Shown here: in pieces, positions 1-11,506 of the stretch
Position numbering within the stretch: the stretch's first letter is position 1
Layout: every line of letters starts with the position of its first letter
Source of the DNA: Viola odorata
Lineage: Eukaryota; Streptophyta; Magnoliopsida; Malpighiales; Violaceae
Length of the DNA: 64,000 bases
Direction of reading: 5' to 3'
Assembly: GCA_963691705.1 (NCBI GenBank)
Contig: OY829543.1
Location: 33,131,523 to 33,195,522, forward strand
Notes under the pieces: generated by a model
What the model saw: only the letters and a program-made list of their open reading frames with translations
What the model was told of the DNA's origin: nothing
The model's database searches: none
Made by a program: the position numbers and the translations under genes

Positions 1-485
1 TTTCCGTGTGCGGGATTGGTTGACATGCTTCAATGGTTTATTCATTTTTCGTGTTAAAAATAATCAAAAAGTGGCCCAATTTTTGTAACAGGATTTCGGT
101 TGACGCTTTACGATCGTTTACCTTTGTAAATGATTGGAAAGTGGCCCGTTTCTGTGCGCTAGATTGGTTGACATGTTGTGATTATTTATTTTCATGTCAA
201 AAATTAAACATAGTAACACCTCTCAACCTTATAACCGGTAACCTTTTTGAGGATGTGACTCGGGTGCCTAACACTTTCCCGAGTCCATAATACGACCCCG
301 AACTTTCGTTCTTAGGTTTAGACCACATGTGCCTTAGTTTTTTCATTTTTTATGCCATGACACTTAGGTTCCCTAAACCTTAGAAAATAGGGTGGTGACT
401 TCATTTGCATTATGCGAAGCATCCATTTATGCTTAGCATCCGTCCCGAACCTATACTCGTTTTCAATGAGAAAGGGGATGCGACA
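1..485 (-). repeat. RepB repeat copy 1 (inverted, runs off left edge)
   Basis: This stretch is the reverse complement of the sequence from 49941 to about 50420, with moderate divergence. Shared landmarks are the terminal TGCGACA (here ending at 485, there starting at 49941 as TGTCGCA), a block about a genomic C-to-T-rich segment with the words ACCGGTAACC and CCCGAGTCCATAAT, and the segment near 110 with ACGATCGTTTAC. It ends in CA on this strand, as an LTR edge would, but no primer site, coding region or target duplication was found. The family is not recognised. Confidence 0.6.
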
Positions 486-1489
486 CTATGGGTTTGATCA
501 AGGAATTCGGTGCTTATGAGGATCCTTTCATTTACTACATTCCTAGACAACATCATACACTTCTAGTGATGTGCTCCTTGCAAGTAATGTTGAATTGTGT
601 GCGCCCAAGTCATGATCACAAATTTAAAGCAATGGATTCGACGACGAATCCTTTCGAAGGGAAAGGTGATGATGCGATCACACATGGCTTCATTTCGGTG
701 ATGAATGAGCACACATTCAGAGGCCAAGAGACATGCCTAGAGTCACCAAAAGTGGGCGAGATTCGTGTCAACTCGAGGCCACCCGCGTGGTCGAGTTTCT
801 TTTGCGAAAAACCAAGTTTGGCATTTTTGGAAGCAACTGGCGTGATCAAGTTATCTGGTAGGTGTGATCACGCTATCGTGTGTTGGGATTGGCAAAAACC
901 TTCTATTTTGGGTGTGATCACATTATCTACTAGGCGTGATCACGCTATCCCCTCGTCAGAAATCCGAAACTATATTTTAGACCTAATTTTGAAGCTCCTA
1001 TAAATAGCTTCATACTTCATTTTCTGTAGTTAGTTTTTGATGAGTTTTTATAGCTTGAGTTAGAGAGTACTCCTCCCTCTAAACTCCCTGAAATCTCCTT
1101 GTAAGGATCAAGCTTAGGAGGCTCCTTGATTCATTGCAAGTAAAACTCCTTTTACCTTCAATTTTTAATTACTTGTTCTTGTTGCAATTGAATATAACTT
1201 TGGGATTATTGTGTTTATTGAATATTATGGATTCCTATGAATGGATGATTGATTATAAGTTGATTTAGATGTTTGCCTATTGATTGATCATTTTCGATTG
1301 GATTATTAACCACAAATTGTCTCTTAAATTAACAGATTTTTATTCTTCTTTCTCTAAAATCCATTGTGTTTCTACTCTAATCCATCTCCGATTCTTGTGT
1401 TTCTTGTTTGAAATTGATTGGGTTTTGTCAGGTAACTCAAGCTAGATCTATTGGCATGATTCGACTCATTAAAACGAGGTCGGATCGCA
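486..1489 (+). other. Promoter-like, non-coding block between RepB and RepA
   Basis: No protein with family character is visible; the long open frame at 488-1003 has no recognisable motif. The block holds a duplicated GTGATCAC module (839-953), a TATA box at 999-1006, a stretch of short purine and pyrimidine words (1060-1150) and a T-rich tail. This looks like the U3-R-U5 order of an LTR on the plus strand, but neither LTR end could be fixed and no second copy is in the window. Confidence 0.4.
839..1006 (+). promoter_or_regulatory. Duplicated GTGATCAC module plus TATA box
   Basis: Four copies of GGYGTGATCA lie at 839, 861, 911 and 933. They form two pairs with the same 22-bp internal spacing, 72 bp apart. 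Three of the four contain the palindrome GTGATCAC, and two are followed by CGCTATC. TATAAATA follows at 999. The order of repeats then TATA resembles U3 enhancer repeats of an LTR. Confidence 0.45.
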
Positions 1490-2765
1490 TCAGGTTCGAT
1501 CCACAAAGAATGGGTAGACTTAAAACAAGATAAAAGGCCAGAATTAAAAACTTAGGTGAAATTGGGGGTTTTTATTTAAAACAAAAAAAAAATAGAAAAT
1601 AAATAAAGCAAGTAAACTGTCTTGGCCAAGAATGAGGTTCTTGGTCAAGACACAGATCATGACGAAACTATCAAATATGAGAGAAATTCCTAGTAGAGGT
1701 TTGGCAAGCGATGAGATATGAGTTGCAATCATGGAAGCATGAGTATTTATCTTTAATGTACAAAGTTGCTATAGGATCAAGGTACGCTTATGACCCCTGC
1801 TTTCCTCCTATATCAACACCACCTCAAGTACGCTTAGAGATGATGCCTAACCAACTAGCACCTTGATGGTTAAAGGGTTTACTGAATTGGTTGATGAACG
1901 ATCAGGGAAGACAACTCTAGATTAGTATCCTCAGGCATCAATCGAGACTGGATCTGATTAACCTTTCCCCTACCATTTCACGGATGTTACGCTAGTGTGT
2001 AGGTGTCTACTTCGATCCTCTTGGTCAATAATCCATGACCAAGAACAATGACTGCTGCATTATCTATTCAACTCTAAATTAGCTAGATCTAAAATCTATT
2101 AGAAAACACATTAAGATTATAACGAGATTCGTTAAATACATATTTAAAGATTAATAAGATCAGATAGGTCTCATGCAAGCTCATACTCATGTTTTAAACA
2201 CCTCTACTAAGAACAAGAAAGATTAGTTAAAGCAAGACAAGAAAAGTAAAGAAAATAGTAAAACTATTTAAATATGAGGAAAGGCAATTGAACGAAATAA
2301 AATTGAACTGGAAGAAGAGATGTCTCTCTAGGGAAGGTAAGAGAGAGTATTTATAGTGTTCTTTCTCCCTTAAAATACTCTAGCAAATCCTAGTTTTAAA
2401 AATTATAATTTGAATCTAAATTTAAATTCTAAATAACTAACCAAATCAAATCAAATAACAAATCCCTCAAAATTTGATTCCGTGATTTGAATTGAAATTC
2501 AAAGCTATGTCCAGTTGCGCCTTCTAGAAGTAGTCATGCAAACACACGTCTTCAGCTAAGTGGCCTAAGCCCAAGCCCACTACTAGCCAAGAAGGATCTT
2601 CTTGGCCAAGAAAGGTGTCTGCTCCATTCTACCCAGATTTTGCTCCTTATTCTCCCCTCTTCGCTTACTTCCTCTAGATCTATTTTCTGCACATGTAGAG
2701 AAATTCATCTCTAATTAGTAGAATCACCATCTAAATTACATGAAAATAGATAGTAAAAGCATCTA
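1490..2765 (-). repeat. RepA repeat copy 1
   Basis: Same family and orientation as 48225-49940. Both copies start near GGTTCGATCCACARAGAATG (1494 and 48234), then have a GGGGGTTT word, a CTCTGCTAAGAA-like segment, and near the far end a TATA box on the minus strand (TATTTATAG at 2348-2356 here). That suggests a minus-strand LTR or other promoter-bearing repeat. No coding motif is visible. The right edge abuts the truncated integrase of G1 near 2766. Confidence 0.5.
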
Positions 2766-4707
2766 CAATTTTAGCTCAATCACGTTCTCTAACCTTGCGG
2801 TTGTAGTATTTGGCCATGTGTCATTTGTATATCATTATCTTTAAGGTAGCTACTTCTCTTTTTTCTGGCAAGAAGTCTAGAGTCATTTCAAGGCCCTTAT
2901 TGCTTCATTCTTCTTGGAAGTATTTGACTCGAATACTCATTGCGCCAATTTCGACTAGTGTAACGGCTTCTAAGCCAAAGGCCATGGTGAAGGGTGCCTA
3001 TAACAGTTTTTTCAGTCATACGATATGCCTAGAGCATGTAAGGAAATTCTTCTATCCAAGAATTTATTGTGATCTTTAATTTCTTCTTTAGACCGTTTAG
3101 GATGGTGCGATTGGTGACTTCCGTTTGGTCATTTGTTTGAGGATGAGCAACAGAACTGAAGCGCTGCTGAATTTTGAGCTCATTACACTTCCCTTGAAAA
3201 AATTCACTCTTGAATTGTGTGCCCTTGTCACTGACTAATACTCTTGAAATTCCAAATCGCATGATGATTTGGTTGAGGAAAATTTTCCATACAGCTTCTA
3301 CGGAGATAGTGGGTAGTGGTGTTGTTTCTGCCCATTTAATGAAATAATCAATGGCTACAACTACATAGTTGATGGAACGACCTCCCTTGCTGAACGGCCC
3401 GGTGAGATCAGACTGCGACATGTATGTGCTCACTTGTGATAAGTGCTAGAAGTACGCCAAATTCATACTATCGGCGACCACAAAAATATCTAACTTAGTT
3501 AGCCCATGCCCGTTCGCCACATATGTGCATGCCACATATGTCTTCGTGGATTTCCCAAAGGATGTATTCGCCTTCAGCTTTAGTAACACACTTCACCATT
3601 ATGTTATCATGGAGCTGTTTGAGTAATTCTCCTTCGAATATGATGCAGTGAGCTACTTTTTTTCCACTTTTTTGGCCAGTTCGGGGTCGTTTGGGAGGTC
3701 TTTTGTTTCTATGAAAGTTTTCACAGCAACTCGCCAATCTTTGATGTCTTGTGCGAAATAATTGGTTGCTTCTCCCCAATGGTGAGTGTAGATAACTCTT
3801 CAACCAGAACGTCCTTAGGAACGGGGAAGGACGGGCCAGCCACTATTTTAGCAATTTCATTTGTTGTAGCGTTGTGCTCTCATTCATTATAGACTAGCTA
3901 AACTGTGATGCCTTTTGCTTCCAGCTGTCGTTCAGTACCACTGCATGATTGGGGTCTTTTGCTTGGTAATCGTCGTTTACTTGATCAATTACAAGTTTGG
4001 AATCTCCTTGCAGTTTCATATTGATTGGCCCTTGAACTGTGAGTTTGCTAGCTAACTATAATGTTGCTCCAAGACGGATCTCTGCTAGCAATGCTTCATA
4101 TTCAGATACATTGTTAGAGATGGGCTCCAAGATGCGAATGGCATAGCGAAATATTTCACCTTCTAGACTTTTCAAGATGACACCAGCTCCTACCGAACGA
4201 CTATTCTTAGCACCATCAAAATTCATGTGCTATTCTGGTTCAATGGGATGTTCAAGATAAGTCTCATTCAGCTTTTGGATGACATCCTTTTTTGCCCATA
4301 GTCGCTCTACGCCACTGGGGGTATCAAGGAAAATGCATTCAGCTATGCAATTTGCCAAGGTTTGTGCTTTCATGGCCGGTCTTGAATCATATTTGAGCCC
4401 ATACTGGTTAAGCTCGACATTCTATAGTAACATGTATCCCGAACGATCTGGATTGCGAAGAATGGCCCTAGTAGGTATATCAGTGAGAACAATGACAGAG
4501 TGGTCGTGGAAATATGTGGGCATCTTTCTCTCTACAATGATCAGGGCATATACTCCTTTCTCAATGTGAGAGTAATGTGTTTCTGCATCCCGTAGGATTT
4601 TACTGACAAAGTAAATGGGTCGGTGAATGCAGTCATCGTTCTTCACAAGAACAGAGCTCACCACTTCATCTGTTATACCCAGATATAGGTACAAGTTCTC
4701 TTTCTAA
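2766..4707 (-). pseudogene. G1 Tat-type gypsy pol, RNase H and integrase part (broken)
   Basis: This is the distal half of the outermost gypsy pol, read on the minus strand. From high to low coordinate: the end of the reverse transcriptase region (LYLYLGITDE at about 4690), RNase H with its three acidic sites (NFDGAKN near 4230, SEYEAL near 4100, QGDSKL near 4010), the integrase zinc region (near 3510-3560) and the integrase core with VAIDYF, VSDKGTQF and TEVTNR (3029-3433). It decays with stops and frameshifts to about 2766. It carries more damage than the nested elements, consistent with being the oldest layer. Its proximal half is at 43319-43798; the two were separated by Harb1. Confidence 0.88.
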
Positions 4708-4820
4708 GGCTCTGTTTGGCGTTCCGGTTCTAGCTGGAAAAGTTCTGTGCAAAAAAGTTCTGTGGGAAAATGACTTCTAGGAAACAGAGTGTGTTGTTTG
4801 GTAAAAACATTGATAAGTTC
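4708..4820 (+). repeat. Harb1 left terminal inverted repeat and subterminal region
   Basis: It begins GGCTCTGTTTGGCG and carries repeated AAGTTCTGTG words at 4739, 4755 and 4815. The same layout occurs in Harb2 from 61944 with AAGTGTTGTGGG words. The boundary with G2 lies between 4811 and 4826. Confidence 0.85.
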
Positions 4821-4907
4821 TGTGGCTCTTTCATTGAGAGCTTTGGTTTAATTAAGTGAGCATCCTTAATAGCCAAGCTCTAGTCTACTTCTGGAGGTCG
4901 AAAGACC

Positions 4908-6640
4908 ATGGCTTCTAATTTAGATTCCACGTCACCCCAGTCATGTGGTATTCCTCTTATTTCCTATAGAGAGTTGTTTCCTTCCACGACTGTTGTTGTT
5001 TTCACTACAATGCAAGGAACTCCTTCTGCACCAACGGATTTCCTCTTTAGGCTAACGATGGGAGTGGTATCCTCCCAAGTGAGTGTTTCGCCTTTCCAGG
5101 TCGCAGGTTCTAGTTTCTTTACTCCTCCTCCGGAGGGAACTATGGCGCACGAATCAAATAATACTTATGTAGACTCTTTGATAGCTTTACGTGCTCAGAT
5201 AGAACATTTGACTGCATTAGCCACTGGATCTACTCTTAATATTTCTAGATCTATGATTCCTTTTCATGTATTATTTACCCCATCGATTATTACGGATTGA
5301 CCTTTGTGACCTAGGCAACATGAAAGCATGCCTTTGGCTCTGTCTACAATAGTGGCTCCCGTCAGTCTTGCGCAACCAGCATCTAGACAATTGGAATCTT
5401 CAGTGTAGGTCATGCGTGAAATTCCTACATTCCCAAGTGAACAAGGACGTGTGGGAGATAGGGGTTATTGGGATGATAGATGAAATAAAATGGATGGGGA
5501 TATGTCCCCTCGACACGATGACAGATCTAGCAGCAAAAGGTATCGAACCCGTTCACCAAGAAGTCACAGCTGGTCTCCTAGGCGATATCATACACCCGAG
5601 TATCAACAATATAGGCGTCATTTGGATGCTTCTCCTCCCCGTCATGCTCGAAGAATTCAAGAAAGTAATGCTTCCCACCCGTTTAGCTATCGCATACGAC
5701 ATCACAGAGTCAACCAACATGTGAAACTCCCTACGGAGTCTTATGACGGCACGAAAGACCCCATCTCACACCTTAACAAGGTAAAAGACTTTGTACAATT
5801 CCAAACTCATAGAGACTCAGCCTTGTGCCAGATTTTCGTGATGACACTGTCAGGGGTCGCGCGTCTTTGGTTTGAGGGACTCCCTGCCGGGTCGATTGAC
5901 AGCTTCTCACAGTTAGAAGCCAAGTTCAGAAGCCGGTTTAGTACGGAAAGTCCTATCAGGAAGTCTGTTGCAGCTTTATTTGATATACATAGGAAACCTC
6001 AAGAATCTTTGAAGGATTTCCTTAGTCGCTTTGATCTTGAGATATCATTAACGCCAGACGTTACCGTTGATTTCGCTGTGGAAGCGTTAAAGCGAAATTG
6101 TTGCTATGGAAAATTGCGCGACCAAGGGGAGGAAAGCAGGGACCAAGGTCAGGGTTCAACGCAGAGTGCACCTGTAGCTCATGATTCACATGCAGCATCT
6201 GACACTCACTACACCGATGATTACGCCCAGCGGAAGGATTATATCCCTAGAGTGACAAACCGACAGAGAGGTAATTTTCCCAGGGGAAGGCCTGGAAATT
6301 CCTCTGCCCCGCAACAAGCAGAACCACCCAAAGGCCAAGTTTAGAATCCTGATCTTCCTTCTCTCATACTCCCGAGAGCAAAAATCCTAGCGATTGTTCA
6401 ACAACGGAAGTTACCTATCCGTTATCCACCCCCTAAGAAACCAGGGGTAATCATGGGAGGAAGAGAAAATGCTTTTTGCAAGTTCCATAAAGTGAAGGGA
6501 CACCCTACCGAGTTATGCAGGGAATTGAAATTTGCAATAGAACGTCTAGTAGAAGAAGGTTATCTCACAGAATTTGCTACCAAAGCTAGGGAAGAAGCTA
6601 TGAGAAATCCAGTAAACAGAGTATAAGACGACAGGCAAAC
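4908..6640 (+). pseudogene. G2 gag (broken)
   Basis: Gag of a Tat element, which would package the element RNA in cytoplasmic particles. The ATG at 4908 sits at the same place after the primer region as in G3, G5 and G6. An N-terminal low-complexity part is followed by an arginine/serine-rich stretch (5520-5600), the conserved gag core (DPISHLNKVKDFVQFQTH near 5760, LWFEGLPAGS near 5870) and the knuckle-like CKFHKVKGHPTELC near 6480. Stops occur at 5298 and 6342. Compared with G5, a segment after YGKL (about 6112) is missing and replaced by unrelated residues. It is inactive as written. Confidence 0.85.
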
Positions 6641-6851
6641 GCCCCAACACCTAACTGGGAATGATAACGTCCCTGCCGGAAGAGCTAAAGAAATGTTAAC
6701 GGTCCATGATGAAGACATTCCCATCATCAACATTATAGCAGGGGGAATGTCATACCTTGATGAGCTTACACCAACGATATCTGCAACTGGAGACGAAATA
6801 AAATGTGAAGACGTACAGAGAGAGGGTAATGAGATTTCTGCGTTAGATTGA

Positions 6852-7709
6852 ATGGTATTATCCTTCTCGGAAGAAGATGAAAAAGGTGTAGTGTTCCCGC
6901 ATAACGACGCGTTGGTAGTCACTCCCGTTATTAGCAATCATGGAGTTAGGAGAACTCTTGTTGATAACGGTAGTGCGGTGAATTTATTCTCTCTAGAAGC
7001 CTACAATCTCATGAAACGGCCTGACTCCGAGCTAACGCCTTGTAAGAAACCAATAATGGGACTAGACGGAATCCCAATTCCTATAATTGGAGTCACCCTT
7101 TTACCCATATACTCCAGAGAGGATACCTCTAAAAGACAAGAAGAACTATTGTTCTTGGTGGTAGACCTCACCTTGCCCTATAACGCTATACTTGGGCGGC
7201 CATTTCTTAACCACTTTGGTGCAGCAATTTCTCAAAAATATTTGAAGTTGAAATACCCTTCTTGGGACGGGGTGGTGTCGATAAGAGGCGATCAAAAGTT
7301 AGCAGTTGAATGCTATTTGCTCATGACGCGAGGAAGTTGTGACAGATATGTCTGTGTAACTATAGACCCTTTTGAACAGAAGGATGAAAAACGTACTCAG
7401 CTAGTAGACAAGATGATATTAATGGATGTAAACGGGGTACAAGGGGCAAGTTTCTTAGTCAGTGAGAAATTAAATCCAGAGGAAAGGGTGCAGCTGGCTC
7501 AATTATTAAATAAATGCAAAGGAGAATTTGCTTGGAAGCCTTCAGATATGCCAGGCATCGCTCGAGAAGTTGCAGAGCATCGACTTAATGTCGACCCTTG
7601 TGTGAGGCTTGTTCAGCAAAGGAGACGCGTATTCTCGCCCGAGAAAGTAGAAGCTATAGAGAAGGAGATATCGAAACTCCTTCAGATAGGGAGGAACTTG
7701 GAGGTTTAG
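6852..7709 (+). pseudogene. G2 protease and start of reverse transcriptase (truncated)
   Basis: Aspartic protease of the pol polyprotein, with the active-site motif LVDNGSAVN at about 6957 and the flap-side motif ILGRPFLNHFG near 7190. In G5 the same DNGS replaces the more usual D-S/T-G. The frame runs into the first residues of reverse transcriptase (KEISKLLQ) and then jumps to IGRNLEV followed by a stop at 7707-7709. About 370 bp that encode the fingers and palm in G5 are absent, so no functional reverse transcriptase can be made. Confidence 0.87.
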
Positions 7710-9730
7710 GTAGATGACCTGTTGGTCACAAGCAAAATATTTGAAGATCATTTGACGGACTTGCAAGAAGTATTTAACGTAATGAAGAAATACCAAATGA
7801 AGTTAAACCCCCGCAAATGCATGTTCACGTTCCAAACGGGAAAATTCCTGGGGTATGTCGTCAGTCAGAGAGGTATTCAGCCCAACCCGTCGAAGATCAA
7901 AGCCATACAGGACATGGTATCTCCCCGAACTGTTAAGGAAGTTCAAAAGCTCACCGAGCGTGTTATTGCATTGGGACGATTTATCTCTAAACGAGGGGAG
8001 GTGTTTACCCTTCTTCAAAGTCATACGGAAAAAGGCTCCTTTCGAATGGATAGATGAGTGTGAAGAGGCGTTTGTCGCCTTAAAAACTTATCTCGCATCT
8101 GATTTGGTGTTGACAAGACCAGAGCCAGGTGATACATTATACTTGTATTTGGGTGTTGCTGATGAAGCAGTCAGTGCTGTCCTCGTAAAAGATTACAACA
8201 GTGTTCATCGCCCGGTATTCTTTGTTAGCCATGTCCTGAAAGATGCCGAATTACGATATGCTCGAATTGAGAAGGTAGCGTTTGCGTTAGTACAAGCCAC
8301 ACGGAAGATGTCACGATATTTTCAATCCCATCTTGTTGTAGTACTCACTGACCAACCATTGAAGTGAATCTTCAGAAGGCCAGAATCTTCCGGAAGGATG
8401 CTGATTTGGGCTATTGAATTAGAACAATTCAGATTACAGTACAGAAAATGCCCATCTGTGAAGGCGCAAATTCTTGCGGATTTCACCGCCGAGTGCACCT
8501 TTACGCCAGATACCTTGATGGATATAACCGAGGAAGAAAGAGCAGGCGTGGATCTTCCGTTCCTTGAGACCTACACTGATTTATGGATTATTCGAGTAGA
8601 TGGAGCAAAGAACCAAGACTCAGCTGGAGTAGGAATAGTAATAAACGGGCTAAGCGGTATACAGATGCGATATGCCATTAGAATCTTACAGTCGTTGACT
8701 AACAACGCTGCGGAATACGAGGCGTTATTGGCAGGACTCCGGATAGAGAGGAGTCTATCCACAAAAGTCATACATGATGCTATAGAATTGGGAGATATAC
8801 GACTCCTAGTATATGGAGACTCCAAACTAGTGGTGGACTAGGTTTTAGGCAACTCCCAAGCAAAAGACCCAATCATGATGCAATATCTTGCCAAAGTAAA
8901 ACGCGAATTGACAGAAATGAGAAAATATGGCATACAAGTGAGTATCGAGCACATCCCTAGAGAAGAAAACACCGAGGCAGATATCCTCACCAAGACAGCG
9001 GCGGACCCCAACACGTTCTTACCTACCGATGTATATTATGAAGAAATATCCATGCCTTCCTTCATGGAAGAACAAGCATCATTGTGTGTGGAAGAGACCG
9101 AGCAAGATTGGCGTATCCCCGTAATAAAATTTCTCAAGCATGAAGAATTGCCTGTAGATAATAAGGAAAAGAAGAAAGTATTGAAATGCGTGGTACGATA
9201 CACGTACTATGACGGCGAATTGATCCAAAAATGTTTTTCACACCCTGCCGCAAAGTGTATAACGGAACAAGAAGGCCTCCATACCCTGCGAGAGATTCAT
9301 GAAGGAATCTGCGGCATGCACTTATCGGGCGACATGTTAGCCGTATAAGTCTTCCGGACAGGTTTCTATTGGCCCACTATCCACAGAGATTGCGAGAACT
9401 TTGTTAAAACTTATAAGAAATGCCAAGAGTTTGCTAAAATCCCTCAAAGACCTGCTACAGAGATCTCAGAAATCATAGCTCCTTGTCCTTTTGCTAAATG
9501 GGGGATTGACATCCTAGGTCCTTTCTCGAAAGCCAGATCTCAATTGAAGTTTGTGGTCGTAGCAGTGGACTATTTTACAAAGTGGGCCGAGGCAAAAGCG
9601 GTAGCCGTTGTCACAACGGAGAGAATATGGCGTTTCTTCAAACATCAAATCATTATGCGATTCGGCGTACCGCGCGTATTAATTAGTGATAACGGGTCAC
9701 AATTCACTAGTCAGTTCTTCAGAGACCAAT
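7710..9730 (+). pseudogene. G2 reverse transcriptase end, RNase H and integrase N-part (broken)
   Basis: The remaining pol continues after the deletion with VDDLLVTS (the YVDD Tyr codon is now the stop at 7707). A frameshift near 8000-8020 is followed by RNase H with IRVDGAKN (8589), AAEYEAL (8710) and YGDSKLVVD (8815); stops replace residues at 8365 and 8839. The integrase zinc region (HEGICGMH, 9300; KKCQEF, 9415) and the first two catalytic Asp motifs (VAVDYF, 9565; ISDNGSQF, 9682) follow, with a stop at 9346. The frame is cut by the G3 LTR at 9731, before the catalytic Glu. Confidence 0.87.
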
Positions 9731-10242
9731 TGATAACCATTGACACCACTCTAGCGACATCTCCGCCATCGCACCTGGCGACAAGGCCAGAACACTGTAC
9801 ATACCAAGGGGGACATGGCACTGCTCCTACCGCCCCTAGCCCGGTGACCGACCCTGGGATGGTCGACATCAGCGGGGGGCTCTCACGCGACATCTGCACA
9901 GCGTCATCCCATCCCATGTCACGCATGACGTCACTCCGTATGACGTCACCTCGCATGACGTCACTCCCTAACACACAAGCGACATCTACTAGGGATAACG
10001 CCTACCCCCTGTAGGTAAGGTCCTTCCTTTACCTATAAATACCCCCACACTTCCAGACAAGGGTAAGCCTAAGACAGCGTGCTGAACCCCTACCATTTTC
10101 ACCGCTCATACTGACTTAAGTATCAGAGTGTTTACGCCGGAGACCCCCTTCGGCGCTTTGCAGGTAACGAAGACACCGGAATAGTGTTCCCGACCAGCCC
10201 CTCATTGGCCGATCTTGCTCAACAAACCTCAGACTCTTATCA
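9731..10242 (+). repeat. G3 5' LTR
   Basis: Begins TGATAACC and ends CTCTTATCA, followed at once by the primer-binding region. Contains three TGACGTCA boxes (9926, 9941, 9956), TATAAAT at 10034-10040 and the conserved hairpin at 10135-10155. CCAAT (9726-9730) would be its 5-bp target duplication, but the right end of G3 is missing so this cannot be confirmed. The solo LTR at 32467-32981 is a reverse-oriented relative with the same three boxes. Confidence 0.9.
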
Positions 10243-10244
10243 AA

Positions 10245-10262
10245 TGGTGCTTTCATTGAGAG
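10245..10262 (+). other. G3 primer-binding region
   Basis: TGGTGCTTTCATTGAGAG lies two bases after the LTR end. The same word lies two bases inside the G5 LTR (28038 to 28021 on the minus strand), and close variants lie in G6 (52904) and G2 (4826). The matching tRNA was not identified. Confidence 0.8.
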
Positions 10263-10326
10263 TCTTGGTTAATTAAGTGAGCTTCCCTGATAACCAAGCT
10301 CTGTTCTTTCTGAGAGTCGAAGGATT

Positions 10327-10936
10327 ATGGCTTCAGATTCAGAATCTACACCCCCTCATTCTCGCAGTACCCACACGCGTAGGGAACTTTTTCCCACATC
10401 TTCGTCTAGTATCTTCACCACATCGCATGGAACTTTCTCTGCACATACGAATTTCCTTTTTGGGCTGACAGGAGCTGCCCCATTTTCTCAGACGGGTGCC
10501 CCGTTTTCTCAGACGGGAGCCCCATTTTCTCAAACGGGCACCCCACTTTCTCAGATGGTCGGACCTAGCCACTCCGTTCCCCCACCTGCGGGTTCCGGAA
10601 TGGGCGGTGCTAACAATCCTTTGGCAAGTTCAATCTTAGCTCTCCGTGCCCAGCTAGATTACTTGACTGAGCTAGCCACAGGCTTTACTTCTAGTGCCCC
10701 GGCATCGGGTGTGCTTTCTCAGATTGTTTTCACCCCGTCTATCGTCACCGAACGACAGGTATCGCCTCAACGGCAGGTGAGAGTTCCTCTAACTTCACCT
10801 ATGATAAGCATGCCATTCAACTTTGCACAACTCGTAGAGGGACTATAGGGAACGCTCGGACGGTAGGAGAGAGGGGGCCGACAGAGAGGTCTCCCTGGAG
10901 CGGAGTGAAAGATCGAGCAGTAGAAGGCATCGAACC
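10327..10936 (+). pseudogene. G3 gag N-terminal part, cut by G4
   Basis: The frame starts with MASDSESTPPHS, as in G2, and carries a four-fold seven-residue repeat (APFSQTG and variants, 10476-10559). A conserved segment LRAQLDYLTELATG aligns with the same region of G2, G5 and G6. A stop lies at 10846; in another frame the Arg/Ser-rich segment SERSSSRRHRT is recognisable to 10936, where the G4 LTR begins. All later gag and pol of G3 are absent from the window. Confidence 0.82.
10475..10560 (+). repeat. 21-bp coding tandem repeat in G3 gag
   Basis: Four units of about 21 bp encode A/T-P-F/L-S-Q-T/M-G/V. The aligned gag regions of G2, G5 and G6 have only one or two dispersed SQ words here, so the expansion is specific to G3. 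Confidence 0.85.
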
Positions 10937-11506
10937 TAATAAGAATTTGTTTGTTGCCGAAGGGTAGAAGGTGAAAGGGCTCCTCGGATTCAGTTTCCGC
11001 GGCGGTCCAATGTACCTGCAAGACGCCGAAGGGGGTCTCCGGCGTAAACACTCTGATACATAAGTTAGTATAAGTGGTGAGAATGGCAGAGCTTGGGCCA
11101 GCAAATTCTGCTTACCTTCCTCCTTCGTGGTGGAGGTATTTATAGACGAAAAGGAGCATTTCTGCGTAGTTTGGATTACTAGGGGCTATCGCTCCTGTCA
11201 GGGGTTATAGTTCTCCCATGGTGCGATATGCCATCATGGCGTTAGGTGTGGGGGTAGTCGTTAACTAGGTAAGGTAACGGCTACGTTCTTCTCTCAGACA
11301 TTCATTTTACACTAGGATGGGATAACGCCTTTGGTCATCACAAAGCGTCGTGCGGGACCCCCCCGTTGACGTCGACCATCCCGGTGTCAATCTCCTAGGG
11401 AGAGATGGTAGCTTCGATGCTGCTGTGACGGTAGGAACAACAACAATTTTCTCTCCACGCGGGGTATGATATGAAAATACCCTTGTCGTCAGGCGTATTG
11501 TTATCA
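10937..11506 (-). repeat. G4 3' LTR (minus-strand element)
   Basis: Runs from TAATAAGAAT (family start TGATAAG with one change) to GTTATCA. A TATA box on the minus strand (TATTTATAG near 11147) and the hairpin at 11024-11044 fix the orientation. Directly after the LTR comes TAAGCCCAACTGAAAA (11507-11522), as in G5. GAACC (10932-10936) is the candidate target duplication; the partner at the right end has been lost. Confidence 0.85.

Larger units (their letters stand above)
4826..9730 (+). mobile_element. G2 Tat-type gypsy element, 5' internal part without 5' LTR
   Basis: G2 begins directly with the inner half of its primer-binding region (CTCTTTCATTGAGAG, 4826-4840) next to Harb1 sequence, so its 5' LTR is missing. 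Gag and pol follow on the plus strand to 9730, where the G3 LTR starts inside the integrase. The rest of G2 resumes at about 30741 and ends with a 3' LTR at 38156. Its antisense genes D, C, B and A are in the second part. Confidence 0.82.

Noticed and set aside
488..1003. 171-codon open frame near the left edge
   Set aside because: No family motif, it overlaps the GTGATCAC repeats and ends at a TATA box; read as LTR-like non-coding sequence.
1494..1510. tRNA gene suggested by GGTTCGATCC
   Set aside because: No acceptor, D or anticodon arm can be drawn around it in either RepA copy.
9711..9974. Minus-strand frame with repeated Asp-Val-Met-Arg
   Set aside because: It is a translation of the three phased TGACGTCA boxes in the G3 LTR.
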